DNA from: Flavobacteriales bacterium
GTDB lineage: Bacteria > Bacteroidota > Bacteroidia > CAIKAF01
DNA length: 45,565 nucleotides
Direction: 5' to 3'
Assembly: GCA_025055575.1 (NCBI GenBank)
Contig: JANWWP010000005.1
Span: forward strand, 1-45,565
Below are positions 34,755 through 44,686 of this stretch, piece after piece; the first letter of the stretch is position 1; every line of letters starts with the position of its first letter. A model generated the notes under the pieces. The model was not told the DNA's origin. It saw only the letters and a program-made list of their open reading frames with translations, and searched no databases. Made by a program: the position numbers and the translations under genes.

Positions 34755-37745
34755 ATGAACAGGCTCTGGTTTGGATTTTTTTTGATATTGATTTTAAGGC
34801 AAGCGTGGGCTCAATCGCCTTTTGCTGAAAGCTATTTGCACTACGACGACCGAAACACTTATGCACTCGTTCATGCGACGGTAATTCCTGAAGCAGGCCG
34901 AGAAATCTCCAACGCCACGCTGGTTTGGAAAGAGGGCAAGATTCTTTCCTGCCTGTCCGGAGGACCTGTGCCACAGGGTGCGGTGGTCCTGGATGGAACA
35001 GGCTATTTTGTGTATCCGGCAATTGTGGACTTATGGGCCGATTATGGCTTGCCGGCCGAGTCCCGGAAAGAAAAATCGGCCGGGGTGGCCTACGAAAGCG
35101 AAAGAACAGGTCCAGTAGGTTCTTACGAGTCCAACCGGGCCGATTATGCCGCAGGACGCCTCTTTCAGCCGGATGAAAAAATGGCCGCAGCTTACCGAAA
35201 AGCCGGTGTGGCGGTCGTTCTCTCGCACAAGGCCATCGGCAACATCCGAGGATCGGCCGTGCTGGTGTCCACAGGAGCCGATAACGCTTCCCGCGAAATC
35301 ATCCGCAACGACGCAGCCTTTGTGTTTTCGCTGAACAAAACCGATCACATCCGTCAGTTTTATCCCACATCGCTGGCCGGAGCCATTGCCCTCATCCGAC
35401 AAACTTTTCTGGATGCCGAGTGGTACCGCCGCAGCGGTAAAAACAGCGCGTATTATGAAACCCTGGAAAGATTTTCCTCTGTGGTTCCAAAAACTCCCTT
35501 ACTGTGCGAAGTGATGGATAAATACGACATATTCAGGATGCAAGAAGTGGCCGCTGAATTTGGCGTAAACTTCGTGTTCAAAGGTGTGGGCAATGAATAT
35601 CAGAGGGCGTCGGAAATCGCAGCCACCGGAGCGCGTGTGGTGGTGCCTCTCCAGTATCCGGAAGGCTGGGATGTTTCGGACCCGGAAGAAGCTAAAGCCC
35701 TGTCATTCAATGACTTAAAACATTGGGAGCTGGCCCCCCATAACGCCCTTTTTCTGCATCAGAAAGGCGTGCCCTTTGCCTTCACCACGCACGGTTTAAA
35801 AAATCCCTCCGAGGTGTGGGACCGCGTGCGCCGGCTGGTGCGCAGCGGTCTGCCGGAAGAAGTCGCCCTGCGGGCCTTGACTTCCCGTCCGGCCGAATTT
35901 ATAGGTGCAGGAAATCTGTTGGGCGTTATCCAACCCGGGGCAGAGGCCCATTTCATTCTGGCCTCGGGGCGCCTTCTGCAAAAACCTGAAAGCATTTTTT
36001 ACACCGTGGTGCGCGGCCGATTGTACCTCAATGAATCGCCGCCCCGCCGGGATTTGCGGGGCATTTATAAATGGGAAATCCCGGAGCTTCAAATTTCCAC
36101 GGAAGCCATCCTGAGCGGCACCCCCACCCTGCTTAAAGTGGCGCCCCGCAACAAAAAAGAGCGTTGGCCTTCCACCACCATCAAAGTGGAGGACGGGCGC
36201 CTGAGTTTTTCCATAACCCTGCCGAATGATAGTATCACGCGTTGGCACTTTTCTGGGGCTATTCCTTTCAATCCTGCGGATCCCCTGACCGGTCAACTGG
36301 TTTCCCCCGAAGATCGTAAAATCCTTTGGAAAGCTTCCCGAATAGGTGCCGACACCACAAAGTCTGATGAAGAAACCCCGCCTACGCCTCCCGGGGTGGT
36401 ACCCGTACCTTTTTCTGCATTTGGACTTCTGCCCATGCCCTCCCCGAACAACTTTGTGGTGCGCGGGGCAACCGTCTGGACCAACGAACCCGAAGGGATT
36501 CGGGAAAATTGTGATGTGTATGTAAAAAATGGTAAAATTGAGGCTGTAGGGCAAGGCCTACGTGTGCCTTCCGGCACACCGGAAGTGGACGGTCGCGGAC
36601 GCCACCTCACCTGCGGCATCATTGATGAACACTCCCATATTGCCCTCACCCGCGGGGTCAATGAATGGGGCAGTCACGCCTCTGCAGAAGTCCGCATGTA
36701 CGATGCCGTGGAGCCCGACGATGAAGATATTTACCGCCAGTTGGCCGGCGGGGTTACAGCCGCTCAGCTTTTGCACGGCTCCGCCAACCCCATTGGGGGT
36801 CAAAGCGCTCTGGTGAAGTTCCGATGGGGTGCCCTGCCGCAAAAAATGCGCATCGAAGGCGCAGACAATTTTATAAAGTTTGCTTTAGGCGAAAATGTTA
36901 AGCAAGGCAACAACCCCCAGGATGGTTACCGCTACCCTCAGTCCCGCACCGGCGTAGAAGCCACATTTTATTATTATTTTCTCAAAGCCCGCGCTTATGG
37001 GGAAGCCCTGAAAAAAGACCCCGTCGGCACCCGCCGCGACCTCCGGCTGGAAACCCTTTTGAGAATCTTAGACAAAAAATGTTTCATCACCTGCCACAGC
37101 TATGTGCAAAGCGAAATCAACATGCTGATGAAGTTGGCGGATTCTTTGGGCTTCAAAGTCAACACGTTCACCCATATTTTAGAAGGATACAAAGTGGCCG
37201 ATAAGATGAAAGCCCATGGGGTCCACGCTTCATCTTTCAGCGACTGGTGGGCCTACAAATGGGAAGTGATGGAAGCCATACCCTACAATCCGGCACTTTT
37301 AATACGCGTAGGCGTGAATACCGCCATCAACAGCGACGACGCCGAGATGGCGCGGCGCCTGAACCAGGAAGCTGCCAAAGTGGTCAAATACGGCGGAATT
37401 TCTGAGGAAGACGCCTGGAAAACCGTGACCCTCAATCCGGCCAAAATGCTTCATTTGGATCACCGCATGGGCAGCATCCGACCCGGAAAAGATGCCGACC
37501 TTGTGCTGTGGGACGGGCCGCCCCTCAGCATCTATTCCAAACCTCTTTCCACTTGGGTGGACGGCGTGGAAATGTTTTCCATAGAGCGGGATAAAGCGCT
37601 GCGCGATGCCTTGCAAAAAGAGCGCCGCAGGCTCCTGGAGCTTATGGTCAAAAGCCCGAACGGAGGGAAAAAACCCACTTCCAAAACCGACAGACATTAT
37701 CATTGCGATACTCTGGACGAAGCCTGGGAAGCGGCCGAAGAATAG
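34755..37745 (+). CDS. Two-domain secreted amidohydrolase
   Basis: A 996-residue protein with a signal peptide (ending RQAWAQ, about residue 20). Two amidohydrolase domains are fused. The first (about 30-440) keeps the fold but has DLWADYG where HxH should be, so it looks inactive. The second (about 560-960) has a full metal site: His626 and His628 (EHSHIA), His781 (CHSY), His807 (THILE) and Asp861/862 (NSDD). This layout is typical of secreted Bacteroidetes imidazolonepropionase-like amidohydrolases of unknown substrate. It ends in an acidic tail. The first domain resembles the HxH-less protein at 11671-12984. Confidence 0.87.
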   Translation: MNRLWFGFFLILILRQAWAQSPFAESYLHYDDRNTYALVHATVIPEAGREISNATLVWKEGKILSCLSGGPVPQGAVVLDGTGYFVYPAIVDLWADYGLPAESRKEKSAGVAYESERTGPVGSYESNRADYAAGRLFQPDEKMAAAYRKAGVAVVLSHKAIGNIRGSAVLVSTGADNASREIIRNDAAFVFSLNKTDHIRQFYPTSLAGAIALIRQTFLDAEWYRRSGKNSAYYETLERFSSVVPKTPLLCEVMDKYDIFRMQEVAAEFGVNFVFKGVGNEYQRASEIAATGARVVVPLQYPEGWDVSDPEEAKALSFNDLKHWELAPHNALFLHQKGVPFAFTTHGLKNPSEVWDRVRRLVRSGLPEEVALRALTSRPAEFIGAGNLLGVIQPGAEAHFILASGRLLQKPESIFYTVVRGRLYLNESPPRRDLRGIYKWEIPELQISTEAILSGTPTLLKVAPRNKKERWPSTTIKVEDGRLSFSITLPNDSITRWHFSGAIPFNPADPLTGQLVSPEDRKILWKASRIGADTTKSDEETPPTPPGVVPVPFSAFGLLPMPSPNNFVVRGATVWTNEPEGIRENCDVYVKNGKIEAVGQGLRVPSGTPEVDGRGRHLTCGIIDEHSHIALTRGVNEWGSHASAEVRMYDAVEPDDEDIYRQLAGGVTAAQLLHGSANPIGGQSALVKFRWGALPQKMRIEGADNFIKFALGENVKQGNNPQDGYRYPQSRTGVEATFYYYFLKARAYGEALKKDPVGTRRDLRLETLLRILDKKCFITCHSYVQSEINMLMKLADSLGFKVNTFTHILEGYKVADKMKAHGVHASSFSDWWAYKWEVMEAIPYNPALLIRVGVNTAINSDDAEMARRLNQEAAKVVKYGGISEEDAWKTVTLNPAKMLHLDHRMGSIRPGKDADLVLWDGPPLSIYSKPLSTWVDGVEMFSIERDKALRDALQKERRRLLELMVKSPNGGKKPTSKTDRHYHCDTLDEAWEAAEE

Positions 37746-37984
37746 AATTTAAGGAGCTAAAGGCTTTTATTTCCTATTAATGTAAAATTTCTTGGGGATT
37801 ATTCTTAATCCTATTCGTTATTATTAATTTTTCCGCATGTCTTTTTATTACTTTTTCATTTTAACAGCCCAAAACCGCAATAATTTTCTGTATTTTACTT
37901 AACAATCTTGAGCGTTTTTCATACTTCGCCCAAACCTAGCTAAATAATTCATGTAAAAATTGAAATTTATTTTTTTCCCAGCTC
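37746..37984. other. A+T-rich intergenic region between convergent genes
   Basis: 239 bp without a plausible gene. It holds one hairpin (37796-37811). Confidence 0.4.
37796..37811 (+). terminator. Hairpin downstream of the two-domain amidohydrolase
   Basis: GGATTA, TTCT, TAATCC: 6-bp stem and 4-nt loop, 50 bp after the stop, followed by T-rich sequence on the plus strand. The stem is weak. Confidence 0.4.
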
Positions 37985-40795
37985 TCATCGGCTCAAATAC
38001 AAATTCCTCTGGGCATAAACTTCCCTGAAAAATTTGTCCCGCAAATTTTCTATAAAATAGATGGCTTCGCCTGTGGAGCGCATTTCGGGGCCCAGCTCCT
38101 TCTGCACGTCCGGGAATTTTTCAAAAGAAAACACGGGCACTTTAATGGCATAACCGGACAGCTTGGGATCGTATTTAAAATCCTTTAAGGTGTTGTGCCC
38201 CAGCATTATGCGGGTGGCCCAGTTCACGTAAGGCTGACCGTAGGCTTTAGCAATGAATGGCACGGTGCGCGAGGCCCGTGGATTGGCCTCAATCACATAC
38301 ACGGTATCGTTCTGAATGGCAAATTGCACATTAATGAGCCCGCGCACGCCCAAAGCCAGGGCGATCCGGCGGGTGTATTCGCGCATTTGATCCTGCACCA
38401 GGTCGCCCAGGTTGAAGCAGGGCAGGACGGCATAACTGTCACCGCTGTGGATGCCCGCCGGCTCAATATGTTCCATCAGGCCAATGATGAGCACATCCTC
38501 GCCATCGGCAATGGCATCGGCTTCGGCTTCTATCGTGTGTTCCAGAAAGCGGTCCAGCAGAACCCGGTTGCCCGGAAATTCCTTGAAAAGCTCAATCACG
38601 TGGGCCTCCAACTCTTCCTCGTTCAGCACAATTTTCATCCGCTGCCCGCCCAGCACATAGGAAGGCCGCACCAGGAGCGGGTATCCCAAATGGCGGGCCA
38701 GGCTCAGAGCTTCGTCCGCAGATGTGACGGTGCCAAACTCGGGATAGGGAATCCCCAGCTCCCGCAGAAGATTGCTGAAGCGCCCGCGATCCTCAGCCAG
38801 GTCAATACTGTCGTACGAAGTGCCGGCGATGGGGATGCCATGGCGATGCAGTTTTTCAGCCAGCTTCAGGGCCGTCTGCCCTCCCAGCTGCACTATCACG
38901 GCTTCCGGCTGCTCGTGCAGGATGACGTCGTACACATGTTCCCAGAACACCGGTTCAAAGTAGAGCTTGTCGCTCACGTTGAAGTCGGTGGACACCGTCT
39001 CCGGATTGCAATTGATCATGATGGCCTCAAAACCGCATTCGCGGGCGGCCAGAACGCCGTGCACACAACTGTAGTCAAACTCTATACCCTGCCCGATGCG
39101 GTTGGGGCCCGAGCCCAGAATCACCACTTTGGGCCGGTCGCTGCGGCGGCTTTCATTTTCTGCTTCAAAAGTAGAGTAATAGTAAGGCGTGAGGGCTTCA
39201 AACTCGGCTGCGCAGGTGTCCACCAGCTTGTAAGTGCGGCGGATCCCCAGCTCTTCCCGCCGACGGTGCACCTGACTTTCCAGGCAGCCCAGGATGTGGG
39301 CAATCTGCCGGTCGCCGTAGCCCCATTGCTTGGCCAGTAGCAGGATGTCTCTGGGCACAGTGTCCACAGCATATTTTTTCAGCTCTTGTTCCAAATGGAT
39401 AAGCTCTTCCATCTCCCGCAAAAACCATGGATCAATGCGGGTGACTTTGTGGATTGTGCTCACCGGGAGACCCAGCTTCAGGGCATCGTAGATATGAAAC
39501 AGGCGGTTCCAGGACGGATTTTCCAAACTGTTTAACAGTTTGTCGCGATCGGTGAGTTCCCGGCCGTCGGCGCCAAGCCCGTTGCGGTTGATTTCCAGGC
39601 TTTGGCAAGCCTTCTGCAAGGCTTCTTTAAAACAACGGCCAATGCCCATGGCCTCGCCCACGCTCTTCATCTGAAGGCCCAGCCGGCGGTCGGCTCCGGG
39701 AAATTTATCGAAATTCCAGCGCGGTACTTTCACAACCACATAGTCCAGAGTGGGTTCAAAAAAAGCCGAGGTGCCGGTGATAGCGTTGGGCAATTCCGTC
39801 AGGTGGAAGCCCAAAGCCAGCTTGGCCGCCACACGCGCGATGGGATAGCCGGTTGCTTTAGAGGCTAAAGCCGAGGAGCGCGACACGCGCGGGTTGATCT
39901 CCACAGCCAGAATGTCCTCCGTTTCCGGGTGCACAGCAAACTGCACGTTGCAGCCCCCGGCAAAATTTCCGATGGAGCGCATCATGCGGATGGCCATGTC
40001 CCGCATGCGTTGAAACACTGTATCCGGCAGGGTCATGGCCGGGGCCACTGTGATGCTGTCGCCCGTGTGGATGCCCATCGGGTCAAAATTTTCAATCGTG
40101 CAAATGATCACCACGTTGTCGTGGCTGTCCCGCAGCAGCTCCAGTTCAAATTCCTTCCATCCGAACACGGATTTTTCGATGAGCACCTCATGGATGGGCG
40201 AGGCCATCAAACCGCGGTGCAGCAAGGTGTCAAAGTCTTCCCGCCGGTGGACAAAGGCGCCGCCCGTGCCACCCAGCGTGTAGCTGGGCCGTATCACCAG
40301 GGGAAACCCAATACGTTGCGCAATTTCCTTGCCCTGCAGAAAAGAATTGGCCGTTTGCGACTCGGCCACGGGCACCCCTATGTCTTTCATCAGTTGACGG
40401 AAGGCCTCTCGGTTCTCAGTGCGCTCAATGGCCTGGATATCCACCCCGATCAGACGCACGTTAAACTCCTTCCAAATCCCCAGTTCTTCGCATTGCTTGG
40501 CGAGGTTCAGCGCTGTCTGTCCTCCCATAGTGGGCAGCACGGCGTCGGGCCGGTGCTTTTCCAGAATTTTCACAATGCTCTCGGGTTCCAACGGCCACAA
40601 ATACACGTGATCGGCCGTCACGGGGTCCGTCATGATGGTGGCGGGGTTGTTGTTGATGAGAATCACCTCCACGCCCTCCTCGCGAAGAGCCCGGGCTGCC
40701 TGGGAGCCCGAATAGTCAAATTCACAGGCCTGGCCAATGATGATGGGGCCGCTGCCGATGATAAGCACCGAACGAATACTGGGGTCTTTGGGCAT
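37985..40795 (-). CDS. carB: Carbamoyl-phosphate synthase large chain, lacking the allosteric domain
   Basis: A 936-residue enzyme from ATG 40795 (MPKDPSIRSVLIIGSGPIIIGQA); a frame open to 40837 adds 14 unlikely residues. Two ATP-grasp halves are present: the first (about 1-400, FDYSGSQAARALREEG, NPRVSRSSALASKATGYP) makes carboxyphosphate, and the second (about 550-930, GSGPNRIGQGIEFDYSCVH, EANPRASRTVPF) makes carbamoyl phosphate, with the oligomerisation domain between. It stops where the MGS-like allosteric domain of the E. coli enzyme (1073 residues) would start. It supplies arginine and pyrimidine synthesis with CarA, which is not in the window. Confidence 0.96.
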   Translation of the reverse strand: MPKDPSIRSVLIIGSGPIIIGQACEFDYSGSQAARALREEGVEVILINNNPATIMTDPVTADHVYLWPLEPESIVKILEKHRPDAVLPTMGGQTALNLAKQCEELGIWKEFNVRLIGVDIQAIERTENREAFRQLMKDIGVPVAESQTANSFLQGKEIAQRIGFPLVIRPSYTLGGTGGAFVHRREDFDTLLHRGLMASPIHEVLIEKSVFGWKEFELELLRDSHDNVVIICTIENFDPMGIHTGDSITVAPAMTLPDTVFQRMRDMAIRMMRSIGNFAGGCNVQFAVHPETEDILAVEINPRVSRSSALASKATGYPIARVAAKLALGFHLTELPNAITGTSAFFEPTLDYVVVKVPRWNFDKFPGADRRLGLQMKSVGEAMGIGRCFKEALQKACQSLEINRNGLGADGRELTDRDKLLNSLENPSWNRLFHIYDALKLGLPVSTIHKVTRIDPWFLREMEELIHLEQELKKYAVDTVPRDILLLAKQWGYGDRQIAHILGCLESQVHRRREELGIRRTYKLVDTCAAEFEALTPYYYSTFEAENESRRSDRPKVVILGSGPNRIGQGIEFDYSCVHGVLAARECGFEAIMINCNPETVSTDFNVSDKLYFEPVFWEHVYDVILHEQPEAVIVQLGGQTALKLAEKLHRHGIPIAGTSYDSIDLAEDRGRFSNLLRELGIPYPEFGTVTSADEALSLARHLGYPLLVRPSYVLGGQRMKIVLNEEELEAHVIELFKEFPGNRVLLDRFLEHTIEAEADAIADGEDVLIIGLMEHIEPAGIHSGDSYAVLPCFNLGDLVQDQMREYTRRIALALGVRGLINVQFAIQNDTVYVIEANPRASRTVPFIAKAYGQPYVNWATRIMLGHNTLKDFKYDPKLSGYAIKVPVFSFEKFPDVQKELGPEMRSTGEAIYFIENLRDKFFREVYAQRNLYLSR

Positions 40796-40806
40796 GATAC
40801 AAAGGA

Positions 40807-40814
40807 CAAAAGTA
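40807..40814 (-). promoter_or_regulatory. -7 box (TACTTTTG) of carB
   Basis: Perfect TAnnTTTG on the minus strand, ending 11 nt before the ATG at 40795; supports that start. Confidence 0.5.
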
Positions 40815-41136
40815 CCTGCCAGGCCCCGCAAGGCCAAGCGCAGCTTTTTTCATGTGCCATAAGGTTTATGGATCAGGATAAAAATCGCACAGAGTTCCGA
40901 TTCGGATGCGGACCCCTGGACAGGTTAGCTGACTGAAGACTCACGAGGAAGCCATTAAACACATTTCAGGGCTCCCTAGCTTCCATAACAAAGCCATTGC
41001 ATAAATGCCGACATGCCTGGAGACCGCAGGTGCCCATGGATCTGAGTTACATTCGTTGAAACCCACAATAGATTAGGTTTTGCCTCTGGATTAATTTTAC
41101 CATGGTTCCCTTACATTTTAAGACCTCTGATCCGGC
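40815..41136. other. Intergenic region at the edge of the accessory segment
   Basis: 322 bp with no plausible gene and no tRNA. A TACATTTT resembling a -7 box lies near 41110, about 20 nt before the restriction gene. Base composition falls from the G+C-rich carB gene to the A+T-richer segment here. Confidence 0.4.
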
Positions 41137-44100
41137 ATGAATCTTGAAAATCCCATTCTTAACAGCCCTTACGAAGAACCTAAGTTGCATTACGCTACAC
41201 ACCATGACGGTTCTTTGAACTATGAAGATATCCGCCAAGGCCGGCGGATTTTCACGCCCGACATACAAGCGATACCTACAAAGCAAGGTCCGCAACCTTC
41301 CTTTTTCGAAGTCAATGACTTTGCCGCTGAATACGGCGACCACCTGATCAACCTTTGCCGCAGAGAAGTGGGCAAGTGGAGAGCCGAAAAATATCCCAAC
41401 ACAACAAGAGTAACAAAAGAACTGCTGCTGTTTTGGTTTGAAAATTCCGAACGACACGCAATAAAAAAACTTTTCTTTGCCCAACGGGAGGCGATCGAAA
41501 CTGCTATTTGGCTGAACGAAGTGGCCGGCAGGTCAAATGCCGGACAGAACATTCTCAATAAAATTCGTGATGCACAGAAAACCGTAAGCGAGAAGCCGGA
41601 AGATCAATTGCCTCGAATTGCATTTAAAATGGCCACAGGAACCGGCAAGACCGTTGTAATGGGTTGCTTAATTCTTTACCATTATTTCAACAGACAAGAA
41701 TATAAAAACGATGCCCGTTTTGCCGACTACTTCTTAATTGTTGCACCGGGCGTTACCATTAAAGACCGTTTGGGCGTTTTGTTTGTGGACACCAAAAACA
41801 AACACCAGCGCGAAGATTACTATTTCCAAAGGGGTTTGGTTCCGCAAAGTTTGGAACACCGACTGGAAAACTTAAATGCACGATTGGTCATTACCAACTA
41901 CCACGCCTTTGAACCCAAAACACTGCAAGGCAACAAAAGAAGTCCGTTTGATGGCAAGTTAGATTCAGACGGCAAAAAGCAAGAAGCCAATGAAGATTTC
42001 TCACAAGTCATTCGCAGAATTTTAGGCAAATTCAAAAAGGACAGCCGCCTGCTCATTATTAATGATGAAGCCCATCACTGCTATTTACCTAAATCATCAG
42101 GTAAGACAGAAGACAATGAAGAAACAGACGAGAATGCAAGAGCAGCCGTTTGGTTTACAGGCCTGAGAGAAATTGCACAGCGTTACAAAGTGCAATATGT
42201 GTACGATCTATCGGCAACACCATATTACTTACAGGGTTCGGGCTACACACCTTACAGTTTATTTCCCTGGGTGGTTTCTGATTTTGGATTGATAGAAGCC
42301 ATTGAAAGCGGGTTGGTGAAAATCCCTTTCCTTCCTGAAAGCGACAACACACAGGAAATTACACAAGCCAAATTGCGTGACATTTATTCGTATGTGAAAG
42401 ACGAATTGCCACGCAAAGGACAACGCAGGAAAAAATCTGAAGCGAAAGAAGAAGGCACAACGCTGAAAGAAGCTCCGCCAAAACTTCCTGCATTGGTGAA
42501 AGGTGCGTTAGACCAGTTTTACAATCACTATAAAGACTATTATGATGGCCACCGCAAGCAACTTGAAGAAAGGCTAAATCTTTTCTCGTCACCGCCTGTA
42601 TTTATTGTTGTTTGCAACAACACCTCGGTTTCCAAAGAAGTTTATAAATACATTGCCGGCTATGAATTTGAAAATGAAAACGGAGAATTAATTACCGTTC
42701 CCGGACATTATGAATTGTTTTCAAACTATGACCGCACAACGAATAAGCCGCTGAAACGACCTCCCACTTTGCTCATCGACAGCGATGCGCTGGAAAACAA
42801 CGACCAAATCAATGATGAGTTTAAAAAAATTTTCGCTTCGGAAATTGAAGAGTTTAAAAAAGATTATGCACGTATCTATGGCCAGGGCAGCGCTGAACGC
42901 ATTACCGATGCTCAAATTTTACGTGAAGTGGTCAACACAGTGGGCAAGCCCGGCAAATTAGGTGCTCACATTCGTTGTGTGGTTTCCGTTTCCATGCTCA
43001 CAGAAGGTTGGGATGCAAACACCGTAACCCACATCATGGGTATTCGCAAATTTGGTTCTCAATTGCTTTGCGAACAGGTGGCTGGTCGTGCCTTGCGTAG
43101 AATGAATTACTTTTTGCAGGGTTACGACAAAGACGGAAACCCCACCAACGACAAGAGAAAAATTGTGGTGGAGAAATTCCCGCCCGAATATGCGCACATC
43201 ATTGGTGTGCCTTTCAAAATGTTTAAAGGCGGAAAAACAACTACACCACCTAAACCGGTTGAGCTTACACACATTTACGCATTGCCCGAACGACAATTAG
43301 CATACGAAATCACTTTCCCGAATGTGATCGGTTATAGGGTAGAGAATGCAGACAACGAACTGGAATACGATTACAGCAAATTAGAAAACTTTGAAGTGGA
43401 TTGTACCAAATTTCCTTTGCAAACCACCATGGCATCAGCATTCCTTCCCAAAGAAGAAACACTGGAAGTGCAAAGTGTGTTTGAAAAACGCAAACAGGAA
43501 ATCATTTTTTTGCTCACCAAAGAACTCATCAATTATCATTTCAGTGATGACGACCAAAACCCCAAATTTCAATACTTCGGCAAGTTGAAAGAAATTGTTT
43601 CTTATTGGTACGACAACAAAGTGGTATTGATAGGAGAAAGAGATGAAAAATACAAAAAGCTGCTTTATTTCTTTGATCCAAAAGTAATGTCAGACCATAT
43701 TCGCAGGGGCATCAATCCCCAAATCAATACTACCGAGTTTATTCGCCCGGTGTTCAACTACTATAACAAGTTCGGCAGCACCAAATATGTAAATGGAAAC
43801 ACGGCTAAAGAAGTTTACCCCACACGGAAAAGCCATGTGAATTATGTGGTAGCCGATACCGACTCGTGGGAGCAAATAGCCGCTAAAACCCTGGAAGAAT
43901 TACCACAAGTGGAAAGCTATGTAAAAAATGCTTTTCTCGGTTTTGCCATTCCGTATGTAAAGGATGGCAAAGACAAACAGTATTTCCCCGATTTCATTGC
44001 ACGGGTGAAAGGCAGAGACGGCAAAGTGAAAAACCTAATCATTGAAATCTCCGGCATGAGTCATGACAAAGCGGAGAAAAAATGGTATGTGGAAAACCGT

Positions 44101-44223
44101 TGGCTGCCGGCTGTGAATGCCGTAAAAGACAAGTACGGTTATCCCGAATGGCATTTCATTGAAATTGCCCACGATATAAGAGACATAAAAAATCAATTGA
44201 CAGAAAAAATCGCAAGCATTTAG
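41137..44223 (+). CDS. Type III-like restriction subunit (DEAD/DEAH helicase-nuclease)
   Basis: A 1028-residue protein. Helicase motifs: Walker A ATGTGKT (166-172), DEAHH (310-314), SATP (359-362) and motif [11 protein letters not shown] (647-655). The C-terminal nuclease-like region has FPDF (Asp952) and then IIEIS (Glu970), a PD-(D/E)xK core in which Ser972 replaces the usual lysine. It resembles the Res subunits annotated as BPTD_3080-type restriction endonucleases. A partner methyltransferase should be nearby; the reading frame that begins at 45549 is a candidate. Codons are A/T-richer at the third position than in carB, as expected for acquired DNA. The stop lies one base before the transposase ATG. 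Confidence 0.88.
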   Translation: MNLENPILNSPYEEPKLHYATHHDGSLNYEDIRQGRRIFTPDIQAIPTKQGPQPSFFEVNDFAAEYGDHLINLCRREVGKWRAEKYPNTTRVTKELLLFWFENSERHAIKKLFFAQREAIETAIWLNEVAGRSNAGQNILNKIRDAQKTVSEKPEDQLPRIAFKMATGTGKTVVMGCLILYHYFNRQEYKNDARFADYFLIVAPGVTIKDRLGVLFVDTKNKHQREDYYFQRGLVPQSLEHRLENLNARLVITNYHAFEPKTLQGNKRSPFDGKLDSDGKKQEANEDFSQVIRRILGKFKKDSRLLIINDEAHHCYLPKSSGKTEDNEETDENARAAVWFTGLREIAQRYKVQYVYDLSATPYYLQGSGYTPYSLFPWVVSDFGLIEAIESGLVKIPFLPESDNTQEITQAKLRDIYSYVKDELPRKGQRRKKSEAKEEGTTLKEAPPKLPALVKGALDQFYNHYKDYYDGHRKQLEERLNLFSSPPVFIVVCNNTSVSKEVYKYIAGYEFENENGELITVPGHYELFSNYDRTTNKPLKRPPTLLIDSDALENNDQINDEFKKIFASEIEEFKKDYARIYGQGSAERITDAQILREVVNTVGKPGKLGAHIRCVVSVSMLTEGWDANTVTHIMGIRKFGSQLLCEQVAGRALRRMNYFLQGYDKDGNPTNDKRKIVVEKFPPEYAHIIGVPFKMFKGGKTTTPPKPVELTHIYALPERQLAYEITFPNVIGYRVENADNELEYDYSKLENFEVDCTKFPLQTTMASAFLPKEETLEVQSVFEKRKQEIIFLLTKELINYHFSDDDQNPKFQYFGKLKEIVSYWYDNKVVLIGERDEKYKKLLYFFDPKVMSDHIRRGINPQINTTEFIRPVFNYYNKFGSTKYVNGNTAKEVYPTRKSHVNYVVADTDSWEQIAAKTLEELPQVESYVKNAFLGFAIPYVKDGKDKQYFPDFIARVKGRDGKVKNLIIEISGMSHDKAEKKWYVENRWLPAVNAVKDKYGYPEWHFIEIAHDIRDIKNQLTEKIASI

Positions 44224-44224
44224 T

Positions 44225-44686
44225 ATGGCTGGAACATTCTCACAGATTTACATTCAGGTCGTTTTTGCCGTAAAGGGCAGGGAGAGTCTAATTCATGCCT
44301 CTTGGGAGGAGGAGTTGTATAAATATATCAGCGGAATTGTGAGGAATAAGGAACAAAAAATATTGGCAATAAATGGTATGCCGGACCATATTCATTTTTT
44401 GATTGGCATGAAGCCCTCCTGTTGTTTATCGGATTTGGTCCGGGAGATCAAGAAGTCATCAAATGATTTTATCCGAGAGAAAAAATTTTCCAAGTTCAGG
44501 TTTCAATGGCAGGAAGGATATGGCGCGTTTTCATATAGCCATTCGGCGTTAGATAATGTCATCAGGTACATAGACAACCAGAAGGAGCATCATAAAAAAC
44601 AAACGTTCAGGGAGGAATACGTGGAGTTCTTAAAGAAATTTCAAGTAGATTACAAAGATGAGTATTTGTTTGAATGGATTGAATAA
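44225..44686 (+). CDS. IS200-like / REP-associated tyrosine (Y1, HUH) transposase
   Basis: A 153-residue Y1 transposase. The HUH metal motif is HIH at 55-57 (MPDHIHFLIGM) and the catalytic tyrosine is probably Tyr115 in RYIDNQ, giving the usual YxxxQ pattern; EGYGAFSYSHSALDNVI and QKEHHKKQTFREEY are typical of the single-domain Bacteroidetes proteins. Such enzymes cut and join single-stranded DNA at hairpins. RAYT relatives are single-copy, domesticated and tied to dispersed REP palindromes rather than to a mobile element. Here it starts one base after the restriction gene and is followed two bases after its stop by a palindrome array, which fits a RAYT. A TnpB gene is absent. Confidence 0.9.
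   Translation: MAGTFSQIYIQVVFAVKGRESLIHASWEEELYKYISGIVRNKEQKILAINGMPDHIHFLIGMKPSCCLSDLVREIKKSSNDFIREKKFSKFRFQWQEGYGAFSYSHSALDNVIRYIDNQKEHHKKQTFREEYVEFLKKFQVDYKDEYLFEWIE

Noticed and set aside
35796-36554. 252-codon minus-strand frame
   Set aside because: Antisense to the two-domain amidohydrolase; no motif or promoter.
38195-39340. 381-codon plus-strand frame
   Set aside because: It lies wholly antisense to the well-supported carB gene, with a composition set by carB codons and no recognisable domain.
39929-40936. 335-codon plus-strand frame
   Set aside because: Antisense to carB for almost its whole length; rich in His and Gln, typical of a shadow frame.
40840-41136. tRNA or tmRNA gene
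   Set aside because: A GTTCCGATTC string resembles a T-loop but no acceptor stem, anticodon arm or CCA context can be folded around it.
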